64,000 bases of DNA from Synechococcus sp. CCY 0621. Lineage in GTDB: Bacteria; Cyanobacteriota; Cyanobacteriia; PCC-6307; Cyanobiaceae. Every line of letters starts with the position of its first letter. The stretch's first letter is position 1. Below, one piece after another: positions 34,409 to 44,243 of the stretch. The notes below the pieces were generated by a model that worked only from the letters and a program-made list of their open reading frames with translations, did no database searches and was not told where the DNA came from. The translations under genes and the position numbers were made by a program. Where the stretch lies: the NCBI RefSeq assembly GCF_019038465.1, contig NZ_JAFKRH010000015.1:1-64000 (forward strand), written 5' to 3'.

Positions 34409-34961
34409 CGGTCTGCCCGGCCGGGCCCGGGACATCGGGATGTTGCCAGGGGCCCCGGCGCCCCCCTTCCTTGCGCAGCAGCCGCACCGGGCCAATGGTC
34501 ATCGCCGGATCGGCCGACTTGACCATGTCGTAGAGGGTGAGCAGGCCCACCTGCACCGCCGTGAGCGCCTCCATCTCCACCCCGGTGGCGCCGTTGGTGC
34601 GGGCGCTGGCCTGCAGCCGCAGGCCGCTGCCGTCGGCGGTCGGCTCGATCAGCACCTCCAGGCCCGTGAGGGCGATCGGGTGGCACAGGGGAATCAGCTC
34701 CCAGGTGCGCTTGGCGCCCTGGATCGCCGCCACCCGGGCCACCGCCAGCACGTCGCCCTTGGCCGCCCGACCCTCCAGCACCAGGGCCAGCACCTCGGGC
34801 GCCATGGCGATGTAGCCCTCGGCCACGGCGCGGCGGTCGCTGGCGGGCCGGTCGCCCACCTCCACCATGTGCACCTGGCCGGCGGCGTTGAGGTGGGAGA
34901 GGCCGGGCTGGCTCATGCCGGAGCGAAGGCGTCGGAGCGGTGCACCCAGCATGGCGCTCAT
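34401..34961 (-). CDS. moaC: Cyclic pyranopterin monophosphate synthase MoaC
   Basis: A 186-residue MoaC. Family blocks are [47 protein letters not shown] and [20 protein letters not shown] with the KSAD block. It completes the GTP-derived pyranopterin after MoaA, which is not in this window. The first ATG overlaps the modBC stop (ATGA, 34958-34961); a start at 34916 (MSQPGLSH) gives a more typical N-terminus. Confidence 0.93.
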   Translation of the reverse strand: MSAMLGAPLRRLRSGMSQPGLSHLNAAGQVHMVEVGDRPASDRRAVAEGYIAMAPEVLALVLEGRAAKGDVLAVARVAAIQGAKRTWELIPLCHPIALTGLEVLIEPTADGSGLRLQASARTNGATGVEMEALTAVQVGLLTLYDMVKSADPAMTIGPVRLLRKEGGRRGPWQHPDVPGPAGQTDG

Positions 34962-36775
34962 CGGAGCGTCAGCAGGCAGCCCACGGGCAGGGAGAGCACC
35001 AGGTGGCCGGCGACGGCCGGACCCAGGGCGTCCCAGGCCCGTCGGCGCAGTTCCACCAGGATCGGCTCCACGGGGCTGGCCTGCGGCACCACCGAGACGG
35101 TGATGTGCCGCGGACCCTCACTCACCCGCACCACCCGGCAGGTCCAGTGGTGGGCGGCCCCGGGCATGGGCGCAGCGGCCAGCTCGAGATGGTGGGCCCG
35201 CATCCCCACATGGCTGACGGCCGCCTCCAGGGGCTCCGGCAGCTCCAGGTCCAGGCCCCAGGCCAGGGCCCGCAGCCGGGTGGGCCCGAGCCGCTGAACC
35301 GCCGAGATGTTCCTGCAGCCCGTGAGCCGCGCCACCGCCACCGCCCCGGGGTGCGCGAACACCTCCCGGCGGGGGCCGTGGCGCAGCAGCACCCCCTGGT
35401 CGATCACCAGCAACTCCTCGCCCAGCCGGTAGGCCTCCTCCATGTCGTGGGTCACCAGCAGGGTGGGCACCCCGGAGCGGGCCGTCAGGTCCTCCATCAG
35501 CTGCTGCAGGTGCTGGCGGCGGTGGGTGTCCTGGGAGGAGAGAGGTTCATCCAGCAGCAGCAGGTCCGGGTCGGTGACCAGGGCCCGCGCCAGGGCCGTG
35601 CGCTGCTGCTGGCCCCCCGAGAGCTGGGCGGGGAACAGCCGCGCCTGCTCCTGCAGCCCCACCGCCGCCAGCTGGGCCGCCACCCGGGCGTGGCGTTCGG
35701 CCGGCGGCAGGTGCGCCAGGCCGAAGCCCACGTTGCCGGCCACGCTCAGGTGGGGGAAGAGGGCATCGTTCTGAAGCATCACGGCGATGCGGCGCCGCTC
35801 CGGCGGCAGGTCGATGCCCCGCTCCGCATCGAACAGCACCCGGCCGTTGAGCTCGATCCGGCCGGCCCGGGGACGCTCCAGCCCGGCCAGCAGGCGCAGC
35901 AGCAGGCTCTTGCCCGCTCCGGAAGGGCCAAGGATCGCCAGCCGGCGGCAGGCGGTGTCGAGGGCCAGCTCGAAGCGGAAGTCACCGTGGCACTGCTGGA
36001 GCCCGAAGCAGAGGGCGAAGGGGCGGGCGGGCGCCAGCGGGGGCGACGGAGGGCCGGGCAGAGGCGGCTTGGGCAGGGCCGTGGCGGGCGCCGCGCCGGT
36101 GATGCGCGGCCGCCGGGAGCGGCTCAGGAACAGCTGCACCAGCCCCAGGCAGAGACCGTTCAGCAGCAGAACCTGGCCGGTCCACACCCAGGCCAGGGGC
36201 AGGTCACCGGCATCGACGGCCGCGAAGATCGCCAGGGGCAGGGTCTGGGTGCGGCCCGGGATGTTGCCTGCCAGCATCAGGGTGGTGCCGAACTCCCCCA
36301 GGGCCCTGGCGTAGCCAAGGCTGAGGCCCGCCCCCAGCCCCGGCAGCACCAGGGGCAGGGTGATCCGCCGCCACACCCGCCACGGCCCCGCCCCCAGGCT
36401 GCGGGCCACCCCCTCCAGACCAGGATCCAGCTGCTCCAGCGACGCCAGCAGGGTGCGGTACATCAGCGGGAAGGCCACCACTGCCGCGCTCAGCACCGTG
36501 GCGGGCCAGCTGAACACCAGCTCCAGCCCCAGCCGCGCCAGGGGTTCCCCCAGGGGGCCGTAGCGGCCCAGCAGCTGCAGCAGCACGAACCCCAGCACCG
36601 TGGGCGGCAGCACCAGGGGCGAAAGCAGCAGCAGGTCGGCCGTGGCGCGCCGCGCGCCCCGCCAGCGCCGCACCCGATCGGCGGCGAGGAACCCGGCCGG
36701 GGCCACCAGCAGCACCGCCAGGGTGGCGCTGCGCAGGGACAGCACCAGGGGCGACAGGCCCGGGGCAGGCTCCAT
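34958..36775 (-). CDS. modBC: Molybdate ABC transporter permease-ATPase fusion (ModB-ModC)
   Basis: A 605-residue fusion. Residues ~1-220 are the ModB permease with about five membrane spans and the EAA loop ([19 protein letters not shown]). A Pro-rich linker (~221-252) joins the ModC ATPase, with Walker A GPSGAGKS at 283-290, signature LSGGQQQR at 385-392 and Walker B LLLLDEP at 405-411. A C-terminal regulatory (TOBE-like) region follows. It imports molybdate with ModA. It starts inside the modA stop (TGATG), and moaC and moeA follow with overlaps, so uptake and cofactor synthesis share an operon. Confidence 0.93.
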   Translation of the reverse strand: MEPAPGLSPLVLSLRSATLAVLLVAPAGFLAADRVRRWRGARRATADLLLLSPLVLPPTVLGFVLLQLLGRYGPLGEPLARLGLELVFSWPATVLSAAVVAFPLMYRTLLASLEQLDPGLEGVARSLGAGPWRVWRRITLPLVLPGLGAGLSLGYARALGEFGTTLMLAGNIPGRTQTLPLAIFAAVDAGDLPLAWVWTGQVLLLNGLCLGLVQLFLSRSRRPRITGAAPATALPKPPLPGPPSPPLAPARPFALCFGLQQCHGDFRFELALDTACRRLAILGPSGAGKSLLLRLLAGLERPRAGRIELNGRVLFDAERGIDLPPERRRIAVMLQNDALFPHLSVAGNVGFGLAHLPPAERHARVAAQLAAVGLQEQARLFPAQLSGGQQQRTALARALVTDPDLLLLDEPLSSQDTHRRQHLQQLMEDLTARSGVPTLLVTHDMEEAYRLGEELLVIDQGVLLRHGPRREVFAHPGAVAVARLTGCRNISAVQRLGPTRLRALAWGLDLELPEPLEAAVSHVGMRAHHLELAAAPMPGAAHHWTCRVVRVSEGPRHITVSVVPQASPVEPILVELRRRAWDALGPAVAGHLVLSLPVGCLLTLR

Positions 36776-37593
36776 CAGGGGGACCGGTCGGGCAGGGTCT
36801 CGAAGCCCTCGCGGCGGAACAGGGCCCGGGCGGCGGGACGGCCCAGGGATCGCAGGTAGGCGCGGGCCAGCTGGGGCTGGCGGCTGCTGCGCAGCACCGC
36901 CCCGCTGTAGCGGATCGGGGCGTGGCTGGTGAGCGGGGCGGTGGCCACCACCCGCAGGCCCCCCAGCTGCACCGCATCGCTGCGGTAGACGAAGCCGGCG
37001 TCCACGTTGCCGTCAGCCACCGCCCGGGCCACGGCCCGCACCGACCCCTGGGGCACCAGCTTCGGGACCACGGCAGCCGTGAGTCCGTAGTGGTTCAGCA
37101 CCTGGCGGGCATAGTCGCCGGCCGGCACGGTGCCGTCACCGATGGCGATGCGCCGCACCCCGGGCCCCGCCAGGCCCTGGATCGCCAGGGGTCGCCGCGG
37201 CGACCGGGCCGGCACCACCAGCACCAGCCGGTTGCCGAGCACGTCCCGGCGGCTGCCGGCCAGCAACAGGCCAGCCTTCTCCAGGCTGTCCATCGGCCGG
37301 GCACCGGCGGAGAGGAACACATCCGCCGGCGCCCCCTGCTGGATCTGCTGCTGCAGCAGCCCGGAGGCGCCGAAGTTGAACTGGGGCAGAGCCGCCCCCT
37401 GGGCCCTGGCGAAGGGAACCGCCAGGGCCTGCAGCGGCCCCGAAAGGCTGGCCGCCGCACTCACCAGCAGCGGCGGGGCCGCGGCCCTGGCCTCCCCCTG
37501 GCGGCCGCCCGCCGCGACCACCAGGGCACCGGCAAGCAGAGGTCCGGCCAGCAGAAAGGCAACCGCTGCGCCCCGGGGCAGGGGGGTGGCCAT
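36775..37593 (-). CDS. modA: Molybdate-binding periplasmic protein ModA
   Basis: A 272-residue solute-binding protein. A signal peptide (~1-38) precedes VSAAASLSGPLQAL, FGASGLLQQQIQQGAPADVF and GDGTVPAGDYARQVL, which contain the Ser and backbone sites that hold the tetrahedral oxyanion. It delivers molybdate to ModBC. It is the first gene of the leftward mod-moa-moe operon; cobA ends 20 bp upstream on the same strand. Confidence 0.93.
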   Translation of the reverse strand: MATPLPRGAAVAFLLAGPLLAGALVVAAGGRQGEARAAAPPLLVSAAASLSGPLQALAVPFARAQGAALPQFNFGASGLLQQQIQQGAPADVFLSAGARPMDSLEKAGLLLAGSRRDVLGNRLVLVVPARSPRRPLAIQGLAGPGVRRIAIGDGTVPAGDYARQVLNHYGLTAAVVPKLVPQGSVRAVARAVADGNVDAGFVYRSDAVQLGGLRVVATAPLTSHAPIRYSGAVLRSSRQPQLARAYLRSLGRPAARALFRREGFETLPDRSP

Positions 37594-37613
37594 CGGCGGC
37601 GTAGTCGGCGGCC

Positions 37614-38423
37614 TCAGAAGGGTATCGGCATCGCCACATCGGCGGGCGACGGGGCGCAGGACGGCACCCGCTCCTGCACCACCGCGCCGACCACGACGAT
37701 CGAGGGGGAGGCGAAGGCCTCGGCCTCCACCCGGTCAGCCAGCTCGGCCAGGGTGGCCACCAGCTGGCGCTGGCCCCGCACGGTGCCCTGCTGGATCACG
37801 GCGGCGGGGGTGGTGGGGGCCAGACCCCCCGCGATCAGCTCCGCGATGATGTGGCGCAGGTTGTGCAGCCCCATGTAGATCACCAGGCCGTCGCTGCTGC
37901 GAGCCAGGCCGCGCCAGTCGACGCCGGGGCGGCGCTTGTCGATCTCCTCGTGGCCGGTCACGAAGGTGACGCTCGATCCCGCCCGCCGGTGGGTGACCGG
38001 AATGCCGGCGTAGGCGGGGGCGGCGATGCCGGCCGTCACCCCCGGCACCACCTGCACCGGGATCCCGTGGGCCGCCAGGTGGGCCGCCTCCTCGCCGCCG
38101 CGGCCGAACAGGAATGGATCGCCGCCCTTGAGGCGCACGATCAGCCGGCGGCGGCCGGCCAGCTCCCGCAGCACGGCGTTGGTGCTGGGCTGGGGCACCG
38201 AATGGTGGCCGCGGCGCTTGCCCACGAAGTGCCGCTCACAGCCCTCAGGCACAAGGTCCAGCAGGGCGCTGGGCACCAGCGAGTCGTAGACGAGGGCGTC
38301 GCACTGCTGCAACAGCCGGTGGGCCCGCAGGGTGAGCAGGTCAGGATCACCGGGGCCCGCCCCCACCAGGTACACGGTCCCGGGGCCGTCATCGACGCTG
38401 GGGGCCAGGGTCTCGTCGGTCAT
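37614..38423 (-). CDS. cobA: Uroporphyrinogen-III C-methyltransferase
   Basis: A 269-residue SUMT. Blocks include VYLVGAGPGDPDLLTLRAHR, VPQPSTNAVL, RLKGGDPFLFGRGGEEA, VVPGVTAGIAAPAYAGIPVT and YMGLHNL. It methylates uroporphyrinogen III to precorrin-2, the branch point to siroheme and cobalamin. Here it supplies siroheme for NirA. A CbiX-like chelatase gene lies 7 bp upstream on the same strand. Confidence 0.94.
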   Translation of the reverse strand: MTDETLAPSVDDGPGTVYLVGAGPGDPDLLTLRAHRLLQQCDALVYDSLVPSALLDLVPEGCERHFVGKRRGHHSVPQPSTNAVLRELAGRRRLIVRLKGGDPFLFGRGGEEAAHLAAHGIPVQVVPGVTAGIAAPAYAGIPVTHRRAGSSVTFVTGHEEIDKRRPGVDWRGLARSSDGLVIYMGLHNLRHIIAELIAGGLAPTTPAAVIQQGTVRGQRQLVATLAELADRVEAEAFASPSIVVVGAVVQERVPSCAPSPADVAMPIPF

Positions 38424-38430
38424 GGCTCCG

Positions 38431-39066
38431 TCATGGCAACGCCATCAGGGCCTCCAGCACCACGGCCCGGAACCGGGGCCGCTGCAGCAGGGGCAGGCCC
38501 AGCGACGGCGGCAGGGCGTCGGTGAGCCGGTTGGCCGCCAGGGCCAGGGGCAGGGCGGGACCAGACAGGGGCAGCGGAGCATCCGCGGAGTTGGGGGCAC
38601 TGTATGGAGTGGCGCGGCAACGGCCACCGGTGACGGCCTCGAGGTGGGCCAGGAACGCCGCCCCCAGGGGCCCCTCCAGGGGGTGATGCAGCAGCCACGG
38701 CCTCGCCTCAGCCTGGGCCTTCAGGGCCGCCAGCTCGGCAGCCAGGGCGCCCTGCCAGGAGGGCCAGGAGCCCAGGAACGGCAGGCGCCGCAGCGGCCCT
38801 CGTTGACGGCAACGCGCGGCGATCTGCGGCACGTCCCGGCGCACATGGCTGCCGGGCAGGAGAAACAGGGGCACCAGCAGCAGGGGGGCCGCGGTGCTGC
38901 CGGCCGGGGGGGCCGGGGGTTCGCTTGCGGTGAGGGCCTCCAGTGCCACGGGGGCCCCACGGCCCTCTTGCAGCTGGCGGGCCAGGTCCTCCAGCTCGGC
39001 GGGGATCACCCCACCGGCACGGCCATGAACCACCAGCAGCAGAGGGCTTGCGATGATCCGGCGCAT
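38431..39066 (-). CDS. CbiX-like sirohydrochlorin chelatase
   Basis: A 211-residue protein. LLLVVHGR at the start gives the metal-ligand His of the small class II chelatases. LLLVPLFLLPGSHVRRDVPQ is the second conserved block with the other His. This family inserts iron or cobalt into sirohydrochlorin. With cobA beside it, ferrochelation for siroheme is likely. The start is ATG 39066; it is divergent from the TrpD2-like gene. Confidence 0.8.
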   Translation of the reverse strand: MRRIIASPLLLVVHGRAGGVIPAELEDLARQLQEGRGAPVALEALTASEPPAPPAGSTAAPLLLVPLFLLPGSHVRRDVPQIAARCRQRGPLRRLPFLGSWPSWQGALAAELAALKAQAEARPWLLHHPLEGPLGAAFLAHLEAVTGGRCRATPYSAPNSADAPLPLSGPALPLALAANRLTDALPPSLGLPLLQRPRFRAVVLEALMALP

Positions 39067-39106
39067 ACCCCTCACCCTAGGGATCACCCTATGGAGGCCG
39101 CCGCGC

Positions 39107-40261
39107 ATGTCGACGCCGAGCTCCCGTGAGGCCTGGACGCCGCAGCGGCGTCAGCAGCAGGGCGACACCCTGGGGGCCGACCGCTGCCGCTGCCGCGAGC
39201 TGGTCGCCGCCCTGGGCAGCGGCGAACGCAGCGGCCGGGCCCTGAGCCGGGCCGAGGCCGGCGAAGCCCTCGATCTCCTGCTCGACGGTCGCTGCAGCGA
39301 CGCCCAGGCCGGGGCCTTCCTGATCGCCCACCGCCTGCGGCGTCCGGAACCCCAGGAGCTGGCTGGTCTGTTGGACAGCTACCGGCGGCGGGGACCCCGG
39401 CTGGCGGCAACGCCGCGCCGGGTGCTCAGCTTCGGGGTGCCCTTCGATGGCCGCAGCCGTTCCGCCCCGCTGCTGCCCCTGGTGGCCCTGCTGCTGGTGA
39501 CGGCCGGCGTCGGGGTGGTGCTTCACGGCGGTGGTCCGATGCCGGTGAAGTACGGCTTCACCACGGCCGAGGCCCTGGCCGCCCTCGATCTCGACCGCCG
39601 CGACCTTCCCTGGAGCACGGTGAACCGCCACTTCACCCAGGAAGGGATGGCCCTGATGCACCAGCCGGCCCACTTCCCGGCCGCCGAGCGGCTGGTGCCT
39701 GTGCGGGAGCAGATCGGCAAGCGCCCGCCGATCGCCACCCTCGAACTGCTGTGGAGCTGCCACGACGGCCCCCACCTGCAGGTCAGCGGCTTCGTTCATG
39801 CCCCCACCGAACGGCTGGCCCGCCTGGCCCTGGCCGCCACCGGCCAGGACGAGCTGCTGTTGATCAAGGGGATGGAGGGGGGCGTGGAGCTGCCCACCAA
39901 CCGGGTGGCGATCGCCTCCCAGCGGCAGGCGGGAGACTCTGAGCGGCTGATCCTGCGGGCCCGGGACCACGGCCTGGGGGCGCCCGAGGTGCCACTGGAG
40001 AGCGTGGGGCAGTGGCAGGGCCAGGCCCGGGACGCCCTGAACGCTTCGGGGCCACTGGCGGCTGGGCTGGTCTGGAACGGTGGCTTTCTGCTCTGGCGCG
40101 CCGGGATCAGCGAGAGCCTCCAGGCGGGGCTGACCCTGGCGGAGCGGCTGCTGGAGGATGGGGCGGTGGAGCACCGCCGCCGCCAGCTGGCCGACGGGCT
40201 GGCCCTCACAGCAGGGGATAGCCCCCCAGCAGGTCAGCGACCCGATCCAGCAGGTTGTTGA
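39107..40261 (+). CDS. TrpD2-like glycosyltransferase family 3 protein (copy 1)
   Basis: A 384-residue protein of the anthranilate phosphoribosyltransferase superfamily. The N-terminal helical domain reads DAQAGAFLIAHRLRRPEPQE. The core carries FGVPFDGRSRSAPLLPLVAL, VLHGGGPMPVKYGFTTAE and LLIKGMEGGVELP. The PRPP signature GTGGD of real TrpD is absent, as in the TrpD2/YbiB branch, which binds nucleic acids rather than anthranilate. A second copy lies at 49427-50572 beside nirA. The 3' end overlaps the amidotransferase gene by 56 bp. Confidence 0.8.
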   Translation: MSTPSSREAWTPQRRQQQGDTLGADRCRCRELVAALGSGERSGRALSRAEAGEALDLLLDGRCSDAQAGAFLIAHRLRRPEPQELAGLLDSYRRRGPRLAATPRRVLSFGVPFDGRSRSAPLLPLVALLLVTAGVGVVLHGGGPMPVKYGFTTAEALAALDLDRRDLPWSTVNRHFTQEGMALMHQPAHFPAAERLVPVREQIGKRPPIATLELLWSCHDGPHLQVSGFVHAPTERLARLALAATGQDELLLIKGMEGGVELPTNRVAIASQRQAGDSERLILRARDHGLGAPEVPLESVGQWQGQARDALNASGPLAAGLVWNGGFLLWRAGISESLQAGLTLAERLLEDGAVEHRRRQLADGLALTAGDSPPAGQRPDPAGC

Positions 40262-40964
40262 TCAGCCGGCGCCCCTGGCGCTCCCCCTCCTCGCCCCAGC
40301 GGACGTGGCCGGCCCGCAACAGCTCGACCCCATCCGGCCCGAGGGCCATCCGCACATAGTCGCCGTCTTCCTCGAGCCAGGTCTGCAGGGCGGGCTCCGT
40401 CACCTCGACGTGGAACTGGAGCCCGTGGGCATGGTGGCCGATCCGGAACATCTGCTCGGCGCAGAGGGGCGTGGACCCCAGCAGGGTGGCCGCGGCCGGC
40501 AGCTGGATCCGGTCCCCATGCCAGTGCAGCGCCGGCATGGCCTCTCCGAGCCCGGCGAGCACCGGTTCCTGCCCCTGGGCTGGGGTCCAGGCCACCGGCC
40601 CCCAGCCCACCTCGTAGGCCCGCACGGGCGGCTCCCCCGCCATCAGCGGCACCACCTGGCCCCCGGCGGCGAAGGCCAGCAGCTGGGCCCCCAGGCACAG
40701 GCCGATCACCGGGCGCTCGCACTCCAGGCACTCCCGCAGCAGGGCCACCTCCCCCTCCAGCCAGGGGAACGACGGCGCACCGATGTCAGCGACACCCATG
40801 GGTCCACCCAGCACCAGCAGGGCCTGGTCGGGTCCGAGCCGGGGCCAGGGCTCCCCCCGGTCGGGCCGGCACACCGTCACCGCCCAGCCCCGGCGTCGGG
40901 CCTCCTCGGCGAAGCGCCCCGGGCCTTCCCGCTCCAGGTGCTGGAGCACCACCAGGTGGGTCAT
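40206..40964 (-). CDS. Class I glutamine amidotransferase-like protein
   Basis: A 252-residue stand-alone GATase1. LVLGGPMGVAD, the nucleophile elbow IGLCLGAQLLA and the catalytic LQFHVEVTEP (His-x-Glu) are all present, so it should be active on glutamine or a gamma-glutamyl compound. Related proteins are annotated as GMP synthase-like or gamma-glutamyl hydrolases. The start is ATG 40964. It is convergent with the TrpD2-like gene. Confidence 0.82.
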   Translation of the reverse strand: MTHLVVLQHLEREGPGRFAEEARRRGWAVTVCRPDRGEPWPRLGPDQALLVLGGPMGVADIGAPSFPWLEGEVALLRECLECERPVIGLCLGAQLLAFAAGGQVVPLMAGEPPVRAYEVGWGPVAWTPAQGQEPVLAGLGEAMPALHWHGDRIQLPAAATLLGSTPLCAEQMFRIGHHAHGLQFHVEVTEPALQTWLEEDGDYVRMALGPDGVELLRAGHVRWGEEGERQGRRLINNLLDRVADLLGGYPLL

Positions 40965-41027
40965 GGGTGGGCAGGACAGCGATGGGAGCCCCAGCATGGG
41001 GGCGTCCGTCGGTCCAGGCCAGGATCC

Positions 41028-41249
41028 ATGCGCCGTGATCCGAGCATCGGCCAGCTGTTGGCGCTGTTGATCAGCTCGGTTGGTCTGGGTTACACGATCT
41101 ACGGCAAGAAGCAGGACCAAGCCGTGGCCCTGTGTTGCGGGGTGCTGCTGATGGTGGTCCCCTACGTCCTCAGCAACCTTGCCGTCCTGCTGATCGTGGC
41201 GCTGACGCTGTTGGTGCTTCCCTTTCTTCTGCACCGTTGCTTCGCCTGA
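41028..41249 (+). CDS. Small two-span membrane protein
   Basis: A 73-residue protein with hydrophobic helices (SIGQLLALLISSVGLGYTIY, then VALCCGVLLMVVPYVLSNLA and VLLIVALTLLVLPFLL) separated by a basic turn. It resembles small amino-acid-transport-type proteins of unknown role. It lies 3 bp before the DUF924 gene, so both are likely cotranscribed. Confidence 0.65.
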   Translation: MRRDPSIGQLLALLISSVGLGYTIYGKKQDQAVALCCGVLLMVVPYVLSNLAVLLIVALTLLVLPFLLHRCFA

Positions 41250-41252
41250 GCC

Positions 41253-41798
41253 ATGCCGACCCCGGAGGAGGTGCTGCGCTTCTGGTTCGAGGAGATCCCC
41301 CCCTCCGCCTGGTTCCGGCCAGGCGCCGAGGGCGACCGGGCCGTGCGGGAACGCTTCGGGGAGCTCACCGCCCAGGCCCTGGCCGGCGGCCTGGCCCCCT
41401 GGGGCGAGACCGCCCATGACGCCCTCGCCCTGCTGCTGGTGCTCGACCAGTTCCCCCGTCAGATCTGGCGCGACCAGGCCCGTGCCTTCGCCGGGGACGG
41501 GCAGGCCCAGGCCCTCACCCTGCGTGCCCTGAAGTCCGGCTGGGTGGAAGCGGAGCCGGCAGCGGAACGGCGGCCGTTCTGGCTGATGCCCCTGATGCAC
41601 AGCGAGGAGATGGCCCTGCAGCAGCTGGGTCTGCCCCTGTTCGAGCGCCACACCGATGCCCGCACCGCGGAGTTCGCCCGCCGCCACCAGGCGGTGATCG
41701 CCCGCTTCGGTCGCTTTCCCCATCGCAACCAGGCCCTCGGCCGTCCCAGCACCAGCGAGGAGGTGGCCTTCCTGCTGCAGCCCGGCTCCCGTTTCTGA
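41253..41798 (+). CDS. DUF924 family protein
   Basis: A 181-residue protein. The blocks EVLRFWFEEIPPSAWF, LVLDQFPRQIWR, FWLMPLMHSEE and RFPHRNQALGR are diagnostic of DUF924. It is an all-helical TPR-like fold. No biochemical role is established. Confidence 0.88.
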   Translation: MPTPEEVLRFWFEEIPPSAWFRPGAEGDRAVRERFGELTAQALAGGLAPWGETAHDALALLLVLDQFPRQIWRDQARAFAGDGQAQALTLRALKSGWVEAEPAAERRPFWLMPLMHSEEMALQQLGLPLFERHTDARTAEFARRHQAVIARFGRFPHRNQALGRPSTSEEVAFLLQPGSRF

Positions 41799-41808
41799 CC
41801 CCCGCCCG

Positions 41809-42855
41809 ATGCACTCCCCCACCGACCCCCCAGGCGCCGCCGCAGCCACCGCCCATCGCCTGGCGGGAGAGCTGTTCTCCTGGGACCTCACCCGGGCCCT
41901 GGAACTGGCCCTGCTCAAGACCTTCTGTGTGCCCTCCATCTCCGGGCTGCTGGCCCGCACCGGGGAATTCGAGCGCCGGCCCCGCAAGCGCTACGACGAC
42001 ACCGGGCTGATGGTGGCCGAACTGCTGCGCCATGGCCCAGACAGCCCGGCCGGGACTGCGGTGATCGAGCGCATGAATCGCATCCATGGCCACTACGCGA
42101 TCAGCAACGACGATTTCCTCTATGTGCTCTCCACCTTCGTGGCCGAGCCGATCCGCTGGCTGGCCCGCTACGGGTGGCGGCCGCTGACGCCCCTGGAGCA
42201 GGAGCACCTGTTCCGCTTCTGGTGCGGGGTGGGCGAGCGGATGGGCATCGCGGCCCTGCCGGGCAGCCTCGAGGCGCTGCTGGCCCTGAACGAACGGGTG
42301 GAGCGGGAGGCCTTCGCCCCGGCAGCCACCAACCGGCGCATCGCCGAGGCCACCCTGGCCATGCTGCTGGCCGACTGGCCCGCGCTCCTGCGCCCCGCCC
42401 TGCGGCGAGGTCTGCTGGGCCTGCTGGATCGCCAGACCTGCGAGGCCCTGGGCTGGAGCACGTCGCCCGACTGGCTGCAGACGCTGGTGTTGCAGGCCCT
42501 GCGGACCCGCAGCCGGGCCGCCGCCCTGGTGGCCAGCACCCGCCGCCGCCTGGGCCGACCCGCCGCCGCCCGCTTCTATTCCCAGCAGCCCACTCCCAGC
42601 TACGGCGCCACGTTCCGGCTCGAGCAGCTGGGCCCACCGCCGCTGCTGGCGGATCTGGCTAAGCAGGAGGTACCGCTCCCTTCCCCCCAGCCCATGGTCG
42701 CCCCCTTCCAGTCCCCCCACTTCGCCGTCGCGCGCACGGAGGACGGCTGGATCATCGAGGCCCGCGTCACCAAGGATCAGCAGGGCGACTGGCTGCTGAG
42801 CCGCCACGAACTGGAGGAGCTCCAGGCCCTGCTGGAACGGGTGATCGCCTCCTGA
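41809..42855 (+). CDS. DUF2236 / MpaB-like oxygenase family protein
   Basis: A 348-residue protein. MNRIHGHYAISNDDFLYVLS, then FVAEPIRWLARYGWRPLT and FWCGVGERMGI match the DUF2236 (MpaB, latex-clearing-protein-like) family. Its His residues bind a b-type heme, and members oxidise terpenoid or hydrocarbon chains. The substrate is unknown here. It starts 10 bp after the DUF924 gene and is followed 23 bp later by an amino-acid permease, all on one strand. Confidence 0.75.
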   Translation: MHSPTDPPGAAAATAHRLAGELFSWDLTRALELALLKTFCVPSISGLLARTGEFERRPRKRYDDTGLMVAELLRHGPDSPAGTAVIERMNRIHGHYAISNDDFLYVLSTFVAEPIRWLARYGWRPLTPLEQEHLFRFWCGVGERMGIAALPGSLEALLALNERVEREAFAPAATNRRIAEATLAMLLADWPALLRPALRRGLLGLLDRQTCEALGWSTSPDWLQTLVLQALRTRSRAAALVASTRRRLGRPAAARFYSQQPTPSYGATFRLEQLGPPPLLADLAKQEVPLPSPQPMVAPFQSPHFAVARTEDGWIIEARVTKDQQGDWLLSRHELEELQALLERVIAS

Positions 42856-42878
42856 CCCGCTCCGCTCCCCCCGATCCG

Positions 42879-44243
42879 GTGAACCCGGAGCTGGAGTCGC
42901 CGGGCCGCCTGCTCAACGTGCTGGGGGTGACCTTCGGCATCGCCGGCGCCGTGGGCGGCACCCTCGGCGCCGGCATCCTGCGCACCCCCGGCCTGGTGGC
43001 CGCTCAGATGGGCAGTGGCCCCTGGGTGGTGGCGGCCTGGCTGGCCGGCGGCCTCTTTGCCCTGCTCGGCGCCATCGCCGTGGCGGAGCTGGGGGCCAGC
43101 CTGCCCCTGGCCGGCGGCTGGTACGTCTACGCCCGGCGCTGCTTCGGGGATGCCGCCGGCTTCACCGTGGGCTGGATGGACTGGATCGGCCACTGCACCG
43201 GCATCGCCTGGGTGGCGGTCACGATCGGCGACTACGCGCTGTTCCTGGTGCCGGGCCTGGAGCTGCCTGGAAAGCTGCTGGGGCTGGGGGTGGTGGCCCT
43301 GTTCACCCTCATCCAGCTGCTGGGGGTGGAGGCCGGCAGCGGCAGCCAGAAGCTGCTGAGCCTGGCCAAGGCGACCGCCTTCCTGGCGGTGGTGGCGGCC
43401 TGCTTTCTCCTGGGCGGCCCCGACAGCCGCGCCGCCGCCAGCGCAGCGATCCCCACCACGGCGACGGCCCTGGCCACCCCCTCGGGCTGGACGGGGATGG
43501 CGGTGGCGCTGGTGTTCTCCCTGCAGGCGATCGTCACCACCTATGACGGCTGGCACAGCCCCATCTACTTCTCCGAGGAGTTCAGCGAGCCGCAGGAGGA
43601 CCTGCCCCGCTCCCTGATCGGCGGGGTGCTGGCCGTGATCGCCATTTACACCCTGTTCAACCTGGCCCTGCTGCGGGTGCTGCCCCTGAAGGTGATCGCC
43701 GTCTCCAGCCTGCCTGTTGCGGATGCGGCTGCCCTGCTGTTCGGCGCCTTCGGCGGCCAGGCGATCACCGTGCTGGCGCTGGTGTCCCTGGCGGGCCTGA
43801 TCAACGCCTCGATCATGGGCGCCCCCCGCATCCTCTACGGCCTCAGCCGCGACAAGCTGTTCAGCCCCCTGGTCGACCGGGTCAACCGGGGCGGCACCCC
43901 CACCGTGGCCCTGGTGCTCACCAGCCTGGCCTCGGCCCTGCTGGTGCTTGCCGGCGACTTCACCATCCTGCTCGGGCTGGCGGCGTTCCTCTACGTGAGC
44001 CTCTACCTGGTGGGGATCGTCTGCCTGTTCGTGCTGCGCCGGCGGGAGCCGGAGCGCCCAAGGCCGTTCAAGGCCTGGGGCCACCCGTGGAGCACCGCCA
44101 TCGTGCTCGTGGGATCCATCGCCTTCCTGGTCGGCGCCCTGCTCAACGACACCGCCAACAGCGGCTGGGCCCTGCTGCTGATCGGCGTCAGCGTGCCGGT
44201 GTTCCAGGCCACCCGGGCCCTGATGCCGGCCGAGGCACCATGA
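42879..44243 (+). CDS. APC family amino-acid permease
   Basis: A 454-residue protein with about 12 membrane helices. The first helix region, GAVGGTLGAGILRTPGLVA, holds the GxG(I/V)xR-like substrate loop, and the helix 8 area (LINASIMGAPRILYGLSRDK) is typical. It starts at GTG. Its stop overlaps the next ATG (ATGA, 44240-44243), so it is coupled to an osmoprotectant transporter gene, hinting at a compatible-solute or amino-acid substrate. Confidence 0.87.
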   Translation: MNPELESPGRLLNVLGVTFGIAGAVGGTLGAGILRTPGLVAAQMGSGPWVVAAWLAGGLFALLGAIAVAELGASLPLAGGWYVYARRCFGDAAGFTVGWMDWIGHCTGIAWVAVTIGDYALFLVPGLELPGKLLGLGVVALFTLIQLLGVEAGSGSQKLLSLAKATAFLAVVAACFLLGGPDSRAAASAAIPTTATALATPSGWTGMAVALVFSLQAIVTTYDGWHSPIYFSEEFSEPQEDLPRSLIGGVLAVIAIYTLFNLALLRVLPLKVIAVSSLPVADAAALLFGAFGGQAITVLALVSLAGLINASIMGAPRILYGLSRDKLFSPLVDRVNRGGTPTVALVLTSLASALLVLAGDFTILLGLAAFLYVSLYLVGIVCLFVLRRREPERPRPFKAWGHPWSTAIVLVGSIAFLVGALLNDTANSGWALLLIGVSVPVFQATRALMPAEAP

